Of a stretch of DNA of 64,000 nucleotides, positions 33,521 through 42,845 are shown in pieces. The notes beneath the pieces were generated by a model. The model ran no database searches and was not told where the DNA came from. It saw only the letters and a list, made by a program, of their open reading frames with translations. The position numbers and the translations under genes were made by a program. Every line of letters starts with the position of its first letter. Position 1 is the stretch's first letter. Location of the stretch: NCBI GenBank assembly GCA_964393105.1, contig CAYMSM010000036.1, forward strand, positions 1 through 64,000. The letters are read 5' to 3'. This DNA is from CALMEC01 sp964393105 (GTDB taxonomy: Bacteria; Actinomycetota; Thermoleophilia; Miltoncostaeales; Miltoncostaeaceae).

Positions 33521-34777
33521 ATGGCGCTTGCGGCGGTGTTGCGGGTCAGGGAGTTCCGCAGGTTCTGGTTGGCGAGCCTCGTGTCGAACGCCGGGTCGTG
33601 GCTGCAGGTCGTCGGCGCGGGCTTTCTGATCTACGACTTGACCGAGAGCCCCGCGGCGGTCGGCGCCCTGGCGCTTGTCGCCCGTGGGCCGGCGTTCGTG
33701 TTGTCGGGCTACGCGGGGCAGCTCGCCGATCGATTCGACCGGCGCGTCGTGGGCATCGTGACGTTTGCCGTGCAGGCGGTCGGCGCGGGTGGCCTGGCTG
33801 TGCTGAGCGCGCTCGACGCGGCCACGCCCGCGGTCATCTACGCGTCGACGTTCGTCGTGGGCGTGGGATTCGCGCTCGGCCTTCCCGCCATGCTCGCCCT
33901 GGTCGGCGTCCTGGCCGGGCGTGACAAGCTGCCCGAGGCGATCGCGCTGAACGCCGCGGGTATCAACGTCGCCCGGCTCGCCGGGCCGGCTCTGGGTGGC
34001 GTGTTGCTCGTCGTCGGCGGTCCGACGGTGTGCTTCGCCGTCAACGCGGCGTCGTTCGTCACGCTGATCGTGGTGCTGATCGGTCTGCGGGCATTCCCGC
34101 CTGCCGCGCCCGGCTCCCGTGCGCGCATACGCGAGGCCATGCGCTACGCGGCCGCAGACCCGGCGGCGCGGAGGCTCCTGATCGGCATGGCGGTCTTCGC
34201 CGCACTGGCCGCGCCGGCGCAGGAGCTCGCCCCGGTCGTCGCGGCCACGCTCGACGCCCCCGCGGTGGGGCTGGGGCTCTTGCTGGGGATGATGGGCGGC
34301 GGCGCGCTCGTCGGCGCCTGGCTTCTGGAGCGCTTCGGCCGGGCCGGCTACCCGCGGCATCACGCGCTGCCGACGGCCACGCTGGCCTTCGCGGTAGCGA
34401 TGGGAATGCTCGCCGCCACGCCCTGGTTCTGGTTGGCGCTCGTCGCGATGTTTCTGGGTGGGGTGTTCTGGATCTGGATGTTCATCGCGACGAACGCCGC
34501 CATCCAGCTGGGCTCGCCGCCGGAGCTGATCGGCCGGATGCTCGGTCTCTACCAACTGGCCGTCCTCGGACCGATCGCGATTGGCGCGCAGGCCGCGGGT
34601 GGCCTGGCCGAGCTCGTCGGCATCCGCTGGAGCCTGGGCACGTGCGCGGCGCTCCTCGGCGCCTGGGGCGTCTGGAGCCTGATCAACACGGTCCCCGAGA
34701 TCGACGGAAGCCCGCACGCGGCCGGCGGCGGGATCCGCGAGGGCCTGCTCGCACGCCGGCATCGACCGGCACCCTGA
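33521..34777 (+). CDS. Major facilitator superfamily transporter (enterobactin-exporter-like)
   Basis: A 418-aa membrane protein with about 12 helices. The start LRVREFRRFWLASLVSNAGSW and the loop QLADRFDRRVV match the MFS_3/EntS group of exporters. ELIGRMLGLYQ near the C-terminus is the second conserved loop. It probably exports a small molecule or drug; no siderophore genes are nearby to specify it. ATG 33521 chosen by homology; the upstream frame is Ala/Asp-rich and non-coding in look. Confidence 0.88.
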   Translation: MALAAVLRVREFRRFWLASLVSNAGSWLQVVGAGFLIYDLTESPAAVGALALVARGPAFVLSGYAGQLADRFDRRVVGIVTFAVQAVGAGGLAVLSALDAATPAVIYASTFVVGVGFALGLPAMLALVGVLAGRDKLPEAIALNAAGINVARLAGPALGGVLLVVGGPTVCFAVNAASFVTLIVVLIGLRAFPPAAPGSRARIREAMRYAAADPAARRLLIGMAVFAALAAPAQELAPVVAATLDAPAVGLGLLLGMMGGGALVGAWLLERFGRAGYPRHHALPTATLAFAVAMGMLAATPWFWLALVAMFLGGVFWIWMFIATNAAIQLGSPPELIGRMLGLYQLAVLGPIAIGAQAAGGLAELVGIRWSLGTCAALLGAWGVWSLINTVPEIDGSPHAAGGGIREGLLARRHRPAP

Positions 34778-34995
34778 CGGACCCTGCAACTCCGGCTCGG
34801 GCGCCTGGGCAGCGTGAAGGTTTGGAAAGGGTGCCAGCAGACACGGATGTACCGAGAGCCGTTTGTTGATGGCTGATTCCGGCACGCGAAATGACCCTTC
34901 CGTACAGGGGCGCGGTCATCGTCCACACCTGTAACGCCGGTGCTTCTCACTGTCGCCGAGACCCCGGCCCAGGCGAGCGGCCGGGAGCGCTCCGC

Positions 34996-35001
34996 TAATA
35001 T
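34996..35001 (+). promoter_or_regulatory. Candidate -10 box (TAATAT) for the envelope-sugar operon
   Basis: TAATAT stands out in a GC-rich setting and ends 7 bp before the TTG at 35009, so the transcript could be leaderless. No good -35 box is visible. Confidence 0.4.
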
Positions 35002-35008
35002 CGCGCGG

Positions 35009-36112
35009 TTGGACGAAGTGCAGCTCACAGAGCGTCTGATCGCCTTTGACACTGCGACCCCGGCAGGTCTCGGCCCCGCACTCGACTTCGTCGAGGGATG
35101 GCTCGAAGGCTGTGGCGCGCGTGTGGAGCGGCGGGCCTTCGGCGACCGCAACTGCATCGTCGCGCGGGTCGGGTCCGGGACGCAACGGGTCATCTTCCAC
35201 GGACACCTGGACGTCGTGCCCGGGCGCGCCGACCAGTACCGCGCGCGCATCGAGGACGGCCGGGTGTACGGACGCGGCGCCTACGACATGAAGGGGGCGC
35301 TCGCGGCGATGATGCTGGCGACCTCCGACCTCGCCAAGGGCCTCGACGGCGCCGTGGTGGAGTTGGTCGTCGTCCCGGACGAGGAGCGCTCGGAGCCTGG
35401 CCCCAACTGCACCGAGATGCTCGTCGCCGATGGCATGCACGCGGATTTCGTGATCTGCGGCGAGCCGACCGACATGCAGGTGGGCGTCCAGGCCAAGGGC
35501 GTGTTGATGCTGCGCGCTCAGATCGAGGGCGTGGCCGCGCACGGCTCGACCCCGTGGCTCGGCCAGTCGGCGATCCTGGCCGGCGTGGACTGCTACCGGG
35601 CAATCGAGACGCTGCCCTTCGCGGCGCAGTCCACCGACCTCTTCGCCCGCCCGTCGATCAACCTGGGGCGCATCCACGGTGGAGATGCGATCAACAAGGT
35701 CGCCGACCAGTGCCGCCTCGACATCGATGTGCGCTACCTGCCGGGGCAGGATCCCGACGAGGTCCTCGCGCAAATCCGAGGGTTGGGGGACTGGCAGGTC
35801 GAGGTCCTCGTCGAGCGCCCGCCCGCCTACGTCGATCCGACCGACCCGTTCGTCCAGCTCCTGCTACAGGCCATTGGCGCGCATGAGCCGACTGCGACGT
35901 CGGTCGGTCGCGACGGCGCCTCCGACGCCGTCGGGTTCCTGGCAGCGGGAGTCCCGGCCGTCGAGTTCGGTCCGCGCGGCGCCGGCCACCACGGCCCCGC
36001 CGAGTACGTCGAGGCCGCGTGCCTGGCGTCGTATCGACGCTCGCTCGTCGACTTCGCCGGTCTTGTCGCGCAACGCATCGCGGAGCATCCGACGGGGATG
36101 ACCGCAGCGTGA
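35009..36112 (+). CDS. M20-family peptidase/deacylase (ArgE/DapE-like)
   Basis: A 367-aa zinc hydrolase. Metal-binding signatures are FHGHLDVVP (His and Asp), GRGAYDMKGALAAM and VVPDEERSEPG (catalytic Glu pair), followed by the dimerisation domain and the C-terminal GPRGAGHHGPAEYVE. Members remove acyl or succinyl groups from amino acids or cleave peptides; the substrate is not determinable. Start set at TTG 35009 because a -10 box ends 7 bp upstream; an in-frame GTG at 34940 is the alternative. GTGA overlap with the LytR-CpsA-Psr gene. Confidence 0.88.
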   Translation: MDEVQLTERLIAFDTATPAGLGPALDFVEGWLEGCGARVERRAFGDRNCIVARVGSGTQRVIFHGHLDVVPGRADQYRARIEDGRVYGRGAYDMKGALAAMMLATSDLAKGLDGAVVELVVVPDEERSEPGPNCTEMLVADGMHADFVICGEPTDMQVGVQAKGVLMLRAQIEGVAAHGSTPWLGQSAILAGVDCYRAIETLPFAAQSTDLFARPSINLGRIHGGDAINKVADQCRLDIDVRYLPGQDPDEVLAQIRGLGDWQVEVLVERPPAYVDPTDPFVQLLLQAIGAHEPTATSVGRDGASDAVGFLAAGVPAVEFGPRGAGHHGPAEYVEAACLASYRRSLVDFAGLVAQRIAEHPTGMTAA

Positions 36113-37971
36113 GCACCGTCGACCCGCCCGGCCGTCCGCTCGATCACGGTGACGCGACCTACTACTGCAAGCCGCGCCGCCGCCGGCCCGTACTCGGCGT
36201 CCTCGTGTGGTCGCTCGCGGCAGTGCTCGCCATCGCCGGCTCGGGGCTGCTCTTCGCCGAGCGCGTGGCCAACCGCGCGTTGTCAAACGACCTCAACAAC
36301 GCGCCCGAGGTCATAGAAGCACGAAAGATATTGTCCCAGGAGCCCAAGAGCCTGGGCGACCGTCCGTGGAACATCCTGGTCATCGGCTCGGACAAGCGAG
36401 CCGGCAAAGACGGTCCCAACGGTGGTCGTGGCGATACGCTGATCCTGGTTCGACTCGATCAGAAGCGCAACTTCGTGTCGATGCTGTCGTTTCCCCGGGA
36501 CCTGTTCGTCCCCATCCCCGGCTACGGCGAGAACAAGATCAACGCAGCGTATGCGTTCGGCGGCTACAAGCTCGCGATCGAGACCATCCAGAATCTGACG
36601 GGCGAGAGGATCCACCACTTCTTCAACGTCGACTTCGAGGCGTTCCGGCGACTCGTCAACGATGCCGACGGCGTGTACCTAGACGTCGACCGGTGGTACT
36701 TCAACGACAACAGCGGGGGGGGCGAGCGGTTCGAGCAACTCGACATCAAACCCGGCTACCAGAAGCTCAACGGCTTCGACGCGCTCGACTACGTGCGCTA
36801 CCGCCACGGCGACACCGACTTCGGGCGCATCGCGCGCCAGCAGGCGTTCCTGGCGGCGCTCAAGCGCGAGACGCGTGGCGCGCGCGGGCTTGACAACATC
36901 ATCGACGCCGTGCACGACGAGGTCACAACGAGCCTCAAGTCGACCACACGACTCAAGGACTTCCTGCTGTTCGGCCTGCAGACCGAGAAGGATCACGTCG
37001 CCCGGACGCAGATCCCGACGGTCGGCCAGCGGGGCACGTCGTGTTGCGGGTCCGTGGTGCTGACGACGCCCCGGTTGATCGCCGAGGCCGTCGACACGTG
37101 GAAGAACCCGTTCTTCCTGACCGACGCGATCGTCAAGGCGACCGATCCGTCCAAGGTCGTCGTGACCGTCTACAACGGCAGCAAGAAGCTCGGCGTCGGC
37201 AGCAAGGCGGCCCTCGCGCTCGAGAAGCGCGGGTACAAGGTGTTCTTCGCCGGGGACGCCCCGGAAGGGTTCTATTCGACGACGTCGGTGTTCTACGCCG
37301 AGAGCAAACGCAACGAGGCCAAGTCCGTCCAGGCCCTCTTCGGACCGGGTGCCACGCTTGGGCAGCGCCGGGCGGGGCAGCCGGCAGATGCGGACGTAAT
37401 CGTTGTGGTCGGTGGCGACTACGAGGGGGTCACCACCCCCAAGCCTCCGGCTGCCCCCGTCAAGCAGAAGCCCGACACCGTGTTGACCACCAGCCTGCGG
37501 CGGAGCGTGCAGACGGCGAAAAGCCTCTCGGGCATGGACCTGCTGGTTCCGACCCACTTGCCGCCGGGCTCGTCGGTCAGGTACATCCGGCTCTACAACG
37601 TCGACCGTGGCGATCGAGGTAAGCCCGACGCGCTCACGATCGTTGTGCAGATGCCGGGCTTCTCCAAGCTCGGCGGAACGCGCTACATGACGATCACCCA
37701 GACCTCCATGAAGGACCCGCCGATCGTCGAGACCGGAAATTGCTGCGACAAGCAGGGCAACACCACCTTCTACAACGGCAAGAACATGCAGCGCTTGTTA
37801 TGGAAGCGCGGGGCGATGACCTACTGGATCACGAACGCGCTCGACGAGTCGGTCACGGCCACGACGATCCGCGACATCAAGACGTTCATGGTGCGGCCGG
37901 GCAAGGTCCGGGTCAAGAAGGGCCAGCGCGACACCGCCATCAGGGTGTCCGAGACGAGCAGGACCCCATAG
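36109..37971 (+). CDS. LytR-CpsA-Psr family protein with LytR_C domain
   Basis: A 620-aa membrane-anchored enzyme of the family that attaches teichoic acids, capsule or arabinogalactan to peptidoglycan. One N-terminal membrane helix (about residues 24-46), then the LCP domain with GDTLILVRLDQKRNFVSML, FPRDLFVPIPGYGENKINAAY and RHGDTDFGRIARQQ. A LytR_C domain follows (VVVTVYNGSKKLGVGSKAA). A further ~170-residue C-terminal region is extra relative to the usual ~400-500 aa and is unassigned. Its GTG start overlaps the upstream TGA; its TAG stop overlaps the apparent ATA start of the next gene. Context fits cell-envelope glycopolymer assembly. Confidence 0.9.
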   Translation: MSTVDPPGRPLDHGDATYYCKPRRRRPVLGVLVWSLAAVLAIAGSGLLFAERVANRALSNDLNNAPEVIEARKILSQEPKSLGDRPWNILVIGSDKRAGKDGPNGGRGDTLILVRLDQKRNFVSMLSFPRDLFVPIPGYGENKINAAYAFGGYKLAIETIQNLTGERIHHFFNVDFEAFRRLVNDADGVYLDVDRWYFNDNSGGGERFEQLDIKPGYQKLNGFDALDYVRYRHGDTDFGRIARQQAFLAALKRETRGARGLDNIIDAVHDEVTTSLKSTTRLKDFLLFGLQTEKDHVARTQIPTVGQRGTSCCGSVVLTTPRLIAEAVDTWKNPFFLTDAIVKATDPSKVVVTVYNGSKKLGVGSKAALALEKRGYKVFFAGDAPEGFYSTTSVFYAESKRNEAKSVQALFGPGATLGQRRAGQPADADVIVVVGGDYEGVTTPKPPAAPVKQKPDTVLTTSLRRSVQTAKSLSGMDLLVPTHLPPGSSVRYIRLYNVDRGDRGKPDALTIVVQMPGFSKLGGTRYMTITQTSMKDPPIVETGNCCDKQGNTTFYNGKNMQRLLWKRGAMTYWITNALDESVTATTIRDIKTFMVRPGKVRVKKGQRDTAIRVSETSRTP

Positions 37972-40694
37972 CCCGCGTCGGAGTCATCGGGGCCGGCTAC
38001 GTCGGCCTGGTCACGGGTGTCTGCCTGGCATCACTCGGCCACGACGTGACCCTGCGCGACATCGACGCGCGCAAGATCGCGGCGCTCCACGACGGCAAGA
38101 TCCCGATCTACGAGCCGGGACTCGAGGATCTGATCGCCGCCAACCGCCACCGGCTCGACTTCACGCTCGACCTCGAGCGCCTCCTTGAGCGGTCGGATCT
38201 GATCTTCATCGCGATCGACACCCCGCCGACCTACTCGGGCGACGCCGACCTGTCGCGCGTGATGGGCTTCGTCGAGGAACTCGGCGCGACCGGAGCCGAC
38301 CCGCGCCACGTGTTGATCATGAAGAGCACCGTGCCGGTCGGCACTGGCCAGCGGGTGCGCGCCGAGCTCGATGCCCGCGGGCTTGGCGTTGTCGGGTACT
38401 GCTCCAACCCGGAGTTCCTCAAGGAGGGCGCCGCCATCGCGGACTTCCTCAGCCCGGACCGCGTGGTCATCGGCGAGTTTCGCCCCGAGGACGGCGACCG
38501 CGTCGCCACCCTGTTCGAGCCCCTCGACACCCCGATCATCCGGACCACGGTGCCGACGGCCGAGATGGTCAAGTACGCCTCCAACGCGTTCCTCGCGACA
38601 AAGATCAGCTTCATCAACGAGATCGCGAACGTCTGCGAGGAGGTCGGCGCCGACGTCGTCACCGTCGCGCAGGGCATGGGACTTGACCAGCGCATCGGCA
38701 CGGCGTTCCTGAAGGCCGGCATCGGCTTCGGTGGGAGCTGCCTGCTCGGTGACGAGACCGTGCTCGCGCGCCGCGGGATGGAGGTCCGGCTCATCGAGTT
38801 GCGGGACCTCGCGCGCCAGCTCGCGCCCGACCTTGACGAGGATTCCCCGGCCGTCATCGAGGTGTCGGACCTCGAGGTGCTGGCGTGGCGCCCGGGAGCC
38901 GGTTCCGCCGAGTTCCTCCCGGTGTCCCTCCTGACCCGCCGGGAGTACGACGGTGACGTCGTGGAGGTGCGGACCAAGATGGGACGCAGGCTTCGGACGA
39001 CCGCCGACCATCCGTTCGTGGCGAGGGTCGGCTCGTCGGATGGTCGCCTCGCCATACGGCTCGCGGGCGACTTGGAGCCGACCGACTGGCTGCCGGTCGC
39101 TCAGGGGCTGACACTCCCGGCATCGGACGAGTCCCTGCCGGTCGGCCGGATCCTCGATGCGCTCCCGGCGGCGCGACTCGGGCGGGATGAGGTGAGGGCC
39201 CGCGTCGGATCCGGGCGTCTGGCGGCGGCCGGTCGCGATGCGGTCCGGCGCGTCATGGCCGAGTTACATCCGCACCAGAACCCCCACCTTCGCACTCACG
39301 ACGTCATGGCCAACGGCACGGTCAGACTGGACGAGCTCGACGAGATCGGTTTGACCGCCGATCGCGCGACGATGGTCGGAACGGCCAAGAACGGGACGTA
39401 CGTCCCCGCGGAGATCGAGCTGGACGACCGGTTCTGGCGCGTCGTCGGCCTGTACCTGGCCGAAGGGCACTGCGCGATCGACGGCGATCGCCATCGCCTC
39501 TGCTGGTCGTTCCATCCCGAGGACGAACAGGATCTTGTCGACGAGGTGGCCGGGTACTGGCAGAGCCTGGGTGTCAGGGCGACCGTGCGCGTCGCGCCGA
39601 CCGCATGCAATGTGACGGTGTCGTCGCGCCTCCTGGCCAACTGGTGGTTGTCGGTGCTGGGGCTTGGGGCGAATGCGTACCAGCAACGGCTTCCCGAGCT
39701 GATCTGGACGCAGCCGGCGTCCGCCAAGCATGCGTTGCTTTCGGGGGCGTGGCTCGGGGACGGTTCGTGCTCGCTGATCCGTGGAGGCCCGAGCGCCATA
39801 CTGGAGTACGGGACCATCAGCAGGCAACTCGCAGACGGGATCCTGCGGCTTCTGGGCGACCTCGAGGTGATGGCACGCCTCAAGGTCGGACGTACTGCGT
39901 TGAGCACCGGAGACACCTACTGGATCTGCATCTCCGGGGCGGACCAGGTCGAGCGGCTCCAGTCGTTCATCAAGGCGCAGCGACGCGAGGCGCGGCTTGC
40001 CTCGATCGCCCGGCAGGCCAAGCGCATCGCGCCCACCGGATACCGCAGGCGCGAGCGGGGTACGGCCTGGGTGCGTGTCACCGGCGCGACGCGCACCCCG
40101 TTCTCCGGTCCGGTCTACTCGCTCGAGGTGCCGGATGCCGCGACGTTCGTCGCGACCGCTGGGCTGATCGTCCACAACTGCTTCCCGAAGGATGTCTCGG
40201 CGCTCAAGCAACTCGCCGGCAACTCGGGGTACCACTTCCAGTTGCTCAACTCGGTGATCGAGGTCAACGAGCTGCAAAAGCGGCGAGTCATCGGCAAGTT
40301 GCGCAAGCACCTGGGATCGCTCGAGGGCGCGACGGTCGCGCTGCTGGGGCTTGCGTTCAAGCCCGAGACCGACGACATGCGTGAGGCGTCCAGCCTGGTG
40401 TTGGCCGCTCGGCTTCTGGCCGAAGGCGCACGAGTGCGCGCGTATGACCCGGTCGCCGGCGACGCCGCGGGTGAGCGCCTGCGCGGGGTCGATCTGTGCG
40501 CCACCGCGACTCAAGCGGTCGCCGGAGCCGACGCGGCGGTGCTGGTCACCGAGTGGCGCCAGATCATCGATCTGGACTGGCCGGCGCTCGCCCCGACGAT
40601 GAACCGCGCCGTGCTCATCGACGGCCGCAACGCGCTCGACCCGCAATCGATGCGCGATGCGGGCTTTGCCTACGAGGGCATCGGCCGGGCGTGA
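37968..40694 (+). CDS. UDP-glucose 6-dehydrogenase precursor containing an intein
   Basis: A 908-aa precursor. Residues 1-257 give the NAD-binding domain (RVGVIGAGYVGLVTG) and the central helix up to GIGFGGS; residues 258-737 are an intein; residues 738-908 resume at the catalytic cysteine (CFPKDVSALKQLA) with the UDP-binding domain. The spliced enzyme would be 428 aa, the normal size, and oxidise UDP-glucose to UDP-glucuronate for envelope polysaccharide. Because the first C-extein residue is the catalytic Cys, the precursor cannot be active before splicing. The only start matching homology is ATA at 37968, overlapping the upstream TAG; no ATG/GTG/TTG lies in frame nearby. Confidence 0.92.
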   Translation: MARVGVIGAGYVGLVTGVCLASLGHDVTLRDIDARKIAALHDGKIPIYEPGLEDLIAANRHRLDFTLDLERLLERSDLIFIAIDTPPTYSGDADLSRVMGFVEELGATGADPRHVLIMKSTVPVGTGQRVRAELDARGLGVVGYCSNPEFLKEGAAIADFLSPDRVVIGEFRPEDGDRVATLFEPLDTPIIRTTVPTAEMVKYASNAFLATKISFINEIANVCEEVGADVVTVAQGMGLDQRIGTAFLKAGIGFGGSCLLGDETVLARRGMEVRLIELRDLARQLAPDLDEDSPAVIEVSDLEVLAWRPGAGSAEFLPVSLLTRREYDGDVVEVRTKMGRRLRTTADHPFVARVGSSDGRLAIRLAGDLEPTDWLPVAQGLTLPASDESLPVGRILDALPAARLGRDEVRARVGSGRLAAAGRDAVRRVMAELHPHQNPHLRTHDVMANGTVRLDELDEIGLTADRATMVGTAKNGTYVPAEIELDDRFWRVVGLYLAEGHCAIDGDRHRLCWSFHPEDEQDLVDEVAGYWQSLGVRATVRVAPTACNVTVSSRLLANWWLSVLGLGANAYQQRLPELIWTQPASAKHALLSGAWLGDGSCSLIRGGPSAILEYGTISRQLADGILRLLGDLEVMARLKVGRTALSTGDTYWICISGADQVERLQSFIKAQRREARLASIARQAKRIAPTGYRRRERGTAWVRVTGATRTPFSGPVYSLEVPDAATFVATAGLIVHNCFPKDVSALKQLAGNSGYHFQLLNSVIEVNELQKRRVIGKLRKHLGSLEGATVALLGLAFKPETDDMREASSLVLAARLLAEGARVRAYDPVAGDAAGERLRGVDLCATATQAVAGADAAVLVTEWRQIIDLDWPALAPTMNRAVLIDGRNALDPQSMRDAGFAYEGIGRA
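38739..40178 (+). other. Intein (480 aa) with LAGLIDADG homing endonuclease
   Basis: Cys1 starts block A (CLLGDETVLARR); block B is RTTADHPFVARV with the TxxH motif; two DOD-type motifs VGLYLAEGHC and LSGAWLGDGSC retain acidic residues, so the endonuclease may be active; block F is PVYSLEVPDAATFVAT and block G ends LIVHN, followed by the extein cysteine. All splicing residues (Cys1, block-B His, penultimate His, terminal Asn, +1 Cys) are present, so it should be a standard class 1 splicing intein. The frame is uninterrupted through both exteins. Confidence 0.95.
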
Positions 40695-41767
40695 CCTGCG
40701 CAGTCATCCTGGTGGGCGGCGAGGGCAGGCGCCTCCGCCCCCTGACCGACACACGTCCCAAGCCCATGATGCCGCTGGTCGACCGGCCGTTCGTCGCCCA
40801 CCAGCTGGACCAGCTGCGCAGGTTCGGCGTCACCGACGTGATCTTCTCGTGTGGCTACCGGCCCGAGGCCCTCGAGGGCCACTTCGGCGACGGTGCCAAT
40901 CTGCGCATGCGGCTGCGCTACGTGGTCGACCCCATACCGCTCGGCACGGCCGGCGCGGTAAAGAACGCCGAGCCGCTTCTGGGCGACGGACAGGTGCTGG
41001 TGCTGAACGGCGACGTGTTGACGGATCTCGATCTGGCCGCGCTCGTCGCCTGGCACGACGCGGCGGGCGTCGCGGGAACGCTCGCGCTGACGCCCGTCAC
41101 GGATCCCTCCCGCTACGGCCTCGTGCGGCTGCATTCCGATCGCCGCGTCGAGGAGTTCCTGGAGAAGCCCGGTCCCGATGAGCTTCGGCCGGGTGAGCCG
41201 TTCCTGGTCAACGCCGGCACATATCTTCTCGAACGCGAGGTCCTCGATCAGATCCCCGCGGGTGAGCCGTGCTCGATCGAGCGCGACATCTTTCCCGGTC
41301 TTGCTCGGGCGGGACGACTCGCCGGCTACCCCAGCGACAGCTATTGGCGTGACATCGGGACCCCGGACTCCTACCTGCAGGCACACCTCGACGTGCTGGC
41401 GGGCGCGGTGCGCACGGACTCGCCGACCGGCGACCGTCATGTCGGTTCGGGCGCACAACTGGCCGCCGACGCCCGGGTCGGCGCTGGCAGCACGATCGGT
41501 CCGGACGTCGTCGTGGGGCCCGGCGCGATCGTCATCGGGAGCGTCGTCGGCGCGGGTTCGAGCATCGGTCGCGACGCGCAGATCGAAGGAGCACTTCTCG
41601 GCGTCGGCGTCAGCGTCGGTGATCGTGCCAGGATTGGCGCCGGCGCCGTGGTCGGTGACGGCGCTACCATCGCGGCCGGTGTGACGGTCGGGGGGGTTGT
41701 GATCCCGACCGGCGCAGACGTGGACCAATCGCAGACCCAGGGGGAGGTGCGCGGTGAGCCTGCTTGA
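40691..41767 (+). CDS. Sugar-phosphate nucleotidyltransferase with left-handed beta-helix tail
   Basis: A 358-aa enzyme of the mannose-1-P guanylyltransferase / glucose-1-P thymidylyltransferase type. The NTP-binding signature LVGGEGRRLRPLTDTRPKPMM is near the N-terminus, with NGDVLTDLD for metal and FLEKPG for sugar phosphate. The C-terminal ~100 residues are hexapeptide repeats (VGAGSTIGPDVVVGPGA and on). Next to a PGI/PMI gene, GDP-mannose formation is plausible, but the nucleotide is not certain. GTGA overlap with the dehydrogenase gene and 14-bp overlap with the next. Confidence 0.9.
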   Translation: MTCAVILVGGEGRRLRPLTDTRPKPMMPLVDRPFVAHQLDQLRRFGVTDVIFSCGYRPEALEGHFGDGANLRMRLRYVVDPIPLGTAGAVKNAEPLLGDGQVLVLNGDVLTDLDLAALVAWHDAAGVAGTLALTPVTDPSRYGLVRLHSDRRVEEFLEKPGPDELRPGEPFLVNAGTYLLEREVLDQIPAGEPCSIERDIFPGLARAGRLAGYPSDSYWRDIGTPDSYLQAHLDVLAGAVRTDSPTGDRHVGSGAQLAADARVGAGSTIGPDVVVGPGAIVIGSVVGAGSSIGRDAQIEGALLGVGVSVGDRARIGAGAVVGDGATIAAGVTVGGVVIPTGADVDQSQTQGEVRGEPA

Positions 41768-42845
41768 CCACCCAGCAATCTTTGACATCGATTCGCTCGG
41801 CCTGATCGCCGAGACCGGCCGCGCGGTCGAGATGTTCGACGCCGCGATCGCGAGTGCCAGGGCCGTCGAGATCCCGTTTCCTGCCGGGGCGATCACAAAC
41901 GTCGCGATCTGCGGAATGGGTGGTTCGGCCATCGCCGGTGACCTGATCATCGGCGCGTTCTGGGACCGACTGCGCCGGCCTGTCCAGGTGCTGCGCGACT
42001 ACTTCCTGCCCGGCTGGGTGGGGGAGGACACGCTCGTCATCGGCTCGTCGTTCTCGGGCACCACCGAGGAAACCCTGACCTGCATGCTCGACGCCATCGA
42101 CCGGACCTGCCCGGCGATCGGGATCTCGACCGGCGGGCGCTTTGCCGACTACTACGTGCCCCGCGGCGTGCCGCTCGTCCAGGTGGCGCAGTCGCCCATG
42201 CCACGCGCGGCGCTGGTGCAGATGCTGGCGGCGACGCTGGTGGTATTGGAGCGCTTCGAGGTGCTCCCACCGCTCGAGTCCGAGCTGGTCGAGGCGCGCG
42301 AGATGCTGCAGGGGGCGGTACGTGCCTACGGCCCCGACGCTCCCGAGGAGACGAACCCGGCCAAGCAGGTCGCGTCGATGCTGAACGAACGGCTGCCGCT
42401 GATCTGGGGCGCCGAGATCACCGCACCGATCGCCTACCGCTGGAAGTGTCAGCTCAACGAGAACGCCAAGGTCCCCGCGTACTGCTCGCGCTTGCCCGAG
42501 CACAACCACAACGAGATCGTGGGCATCGAGGGAATGGGCGCGCAAGGCGCCCGGACGCGCGTCATCATGCTACTCGACCCGCGCAACCACCGCCAGGTGG
42601 AGCGGCGGTTTGGGATCACCGAGGAATTGGTCAGCCCGTACGTCGAAGGGGTCACGCGGATCGAGGCCGAGGGCCGCGGCGCCCTGGCGCGGATGCTCGA
42701 CCTGGTGCTTCTGGGCGACTACGCCTCGCTGTACCTGGCATGCCTCCGGCAGGTCGACCCCGGACCGATCGCAATAATCGACAAGCTCAAAGATCGCCTC
42801 GCGAACACCCCGTACGGTCGCACCGCCGAACCCCCGCCAGGATGA
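41754..42845 (+). CDS. Bifunctional phosphoglucose/phosphomannose isomerase
   Basis: A 363-aa SIS-domain protein of the small PGI/PMI family, interconverting glucose-6-P, fructose-6-P and mannose-6-P. Motifs: ICGMGGSAIAGDL, GSSFSGTTEETLTCM, KCQLNENAKVPAY and LPEHNHNEIVG. It supplies sugar phosphates for the nucleotidyltransferase encoded upstream. GTG start inside the end of the upstream gene; ATGA overlap with mtnA. Confidence 0.92.
   Translation: MSLLDHPAIFDIDSLGLIAETGRAVEMFDAAIASARAVEIPFPAGAITNVAICGMGGSAIAGDLIIGAFWDRLRRPVQVLRDYFLPGWVGEDTLVIGSSFSGTTEETLTCMLDAIDRTCPAIGISTGGRFADYYVPRGVPLVQVAQSPMPRAALVQMLAATLVVLERFEVLPPLESELVEAREMLQGAVRAYGPDAPEETNPAKQVASMLNERLPLIWGAEITAPIAYRWKCQLNENAKVPAYCSRLPEHNHNEIVGIEGMGAQGARTRVIMLLDPRNHRQVERRFGITEELVSPYVEGVTRIEAEGRGALARMLDLVLLGDYASLYLACLRQVDPGPIAIIDKLKDRLANTPYGRTAEPPPG

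Noticed and set aside
34880..34940. Fourth copy of the 70-78 bp element (CCTTCCGTACAGGGGC, CTGTAACG)
   Set aside because: Shares only short words with sequence near the other copies and lacks the CGGCCAATTG palindrome.
42780..42842. SAM or methionine riboswitch ahead of mtnA
   Set aside because: mtnA starts inside the end of the upstream gene with no leader for a riboswitch.
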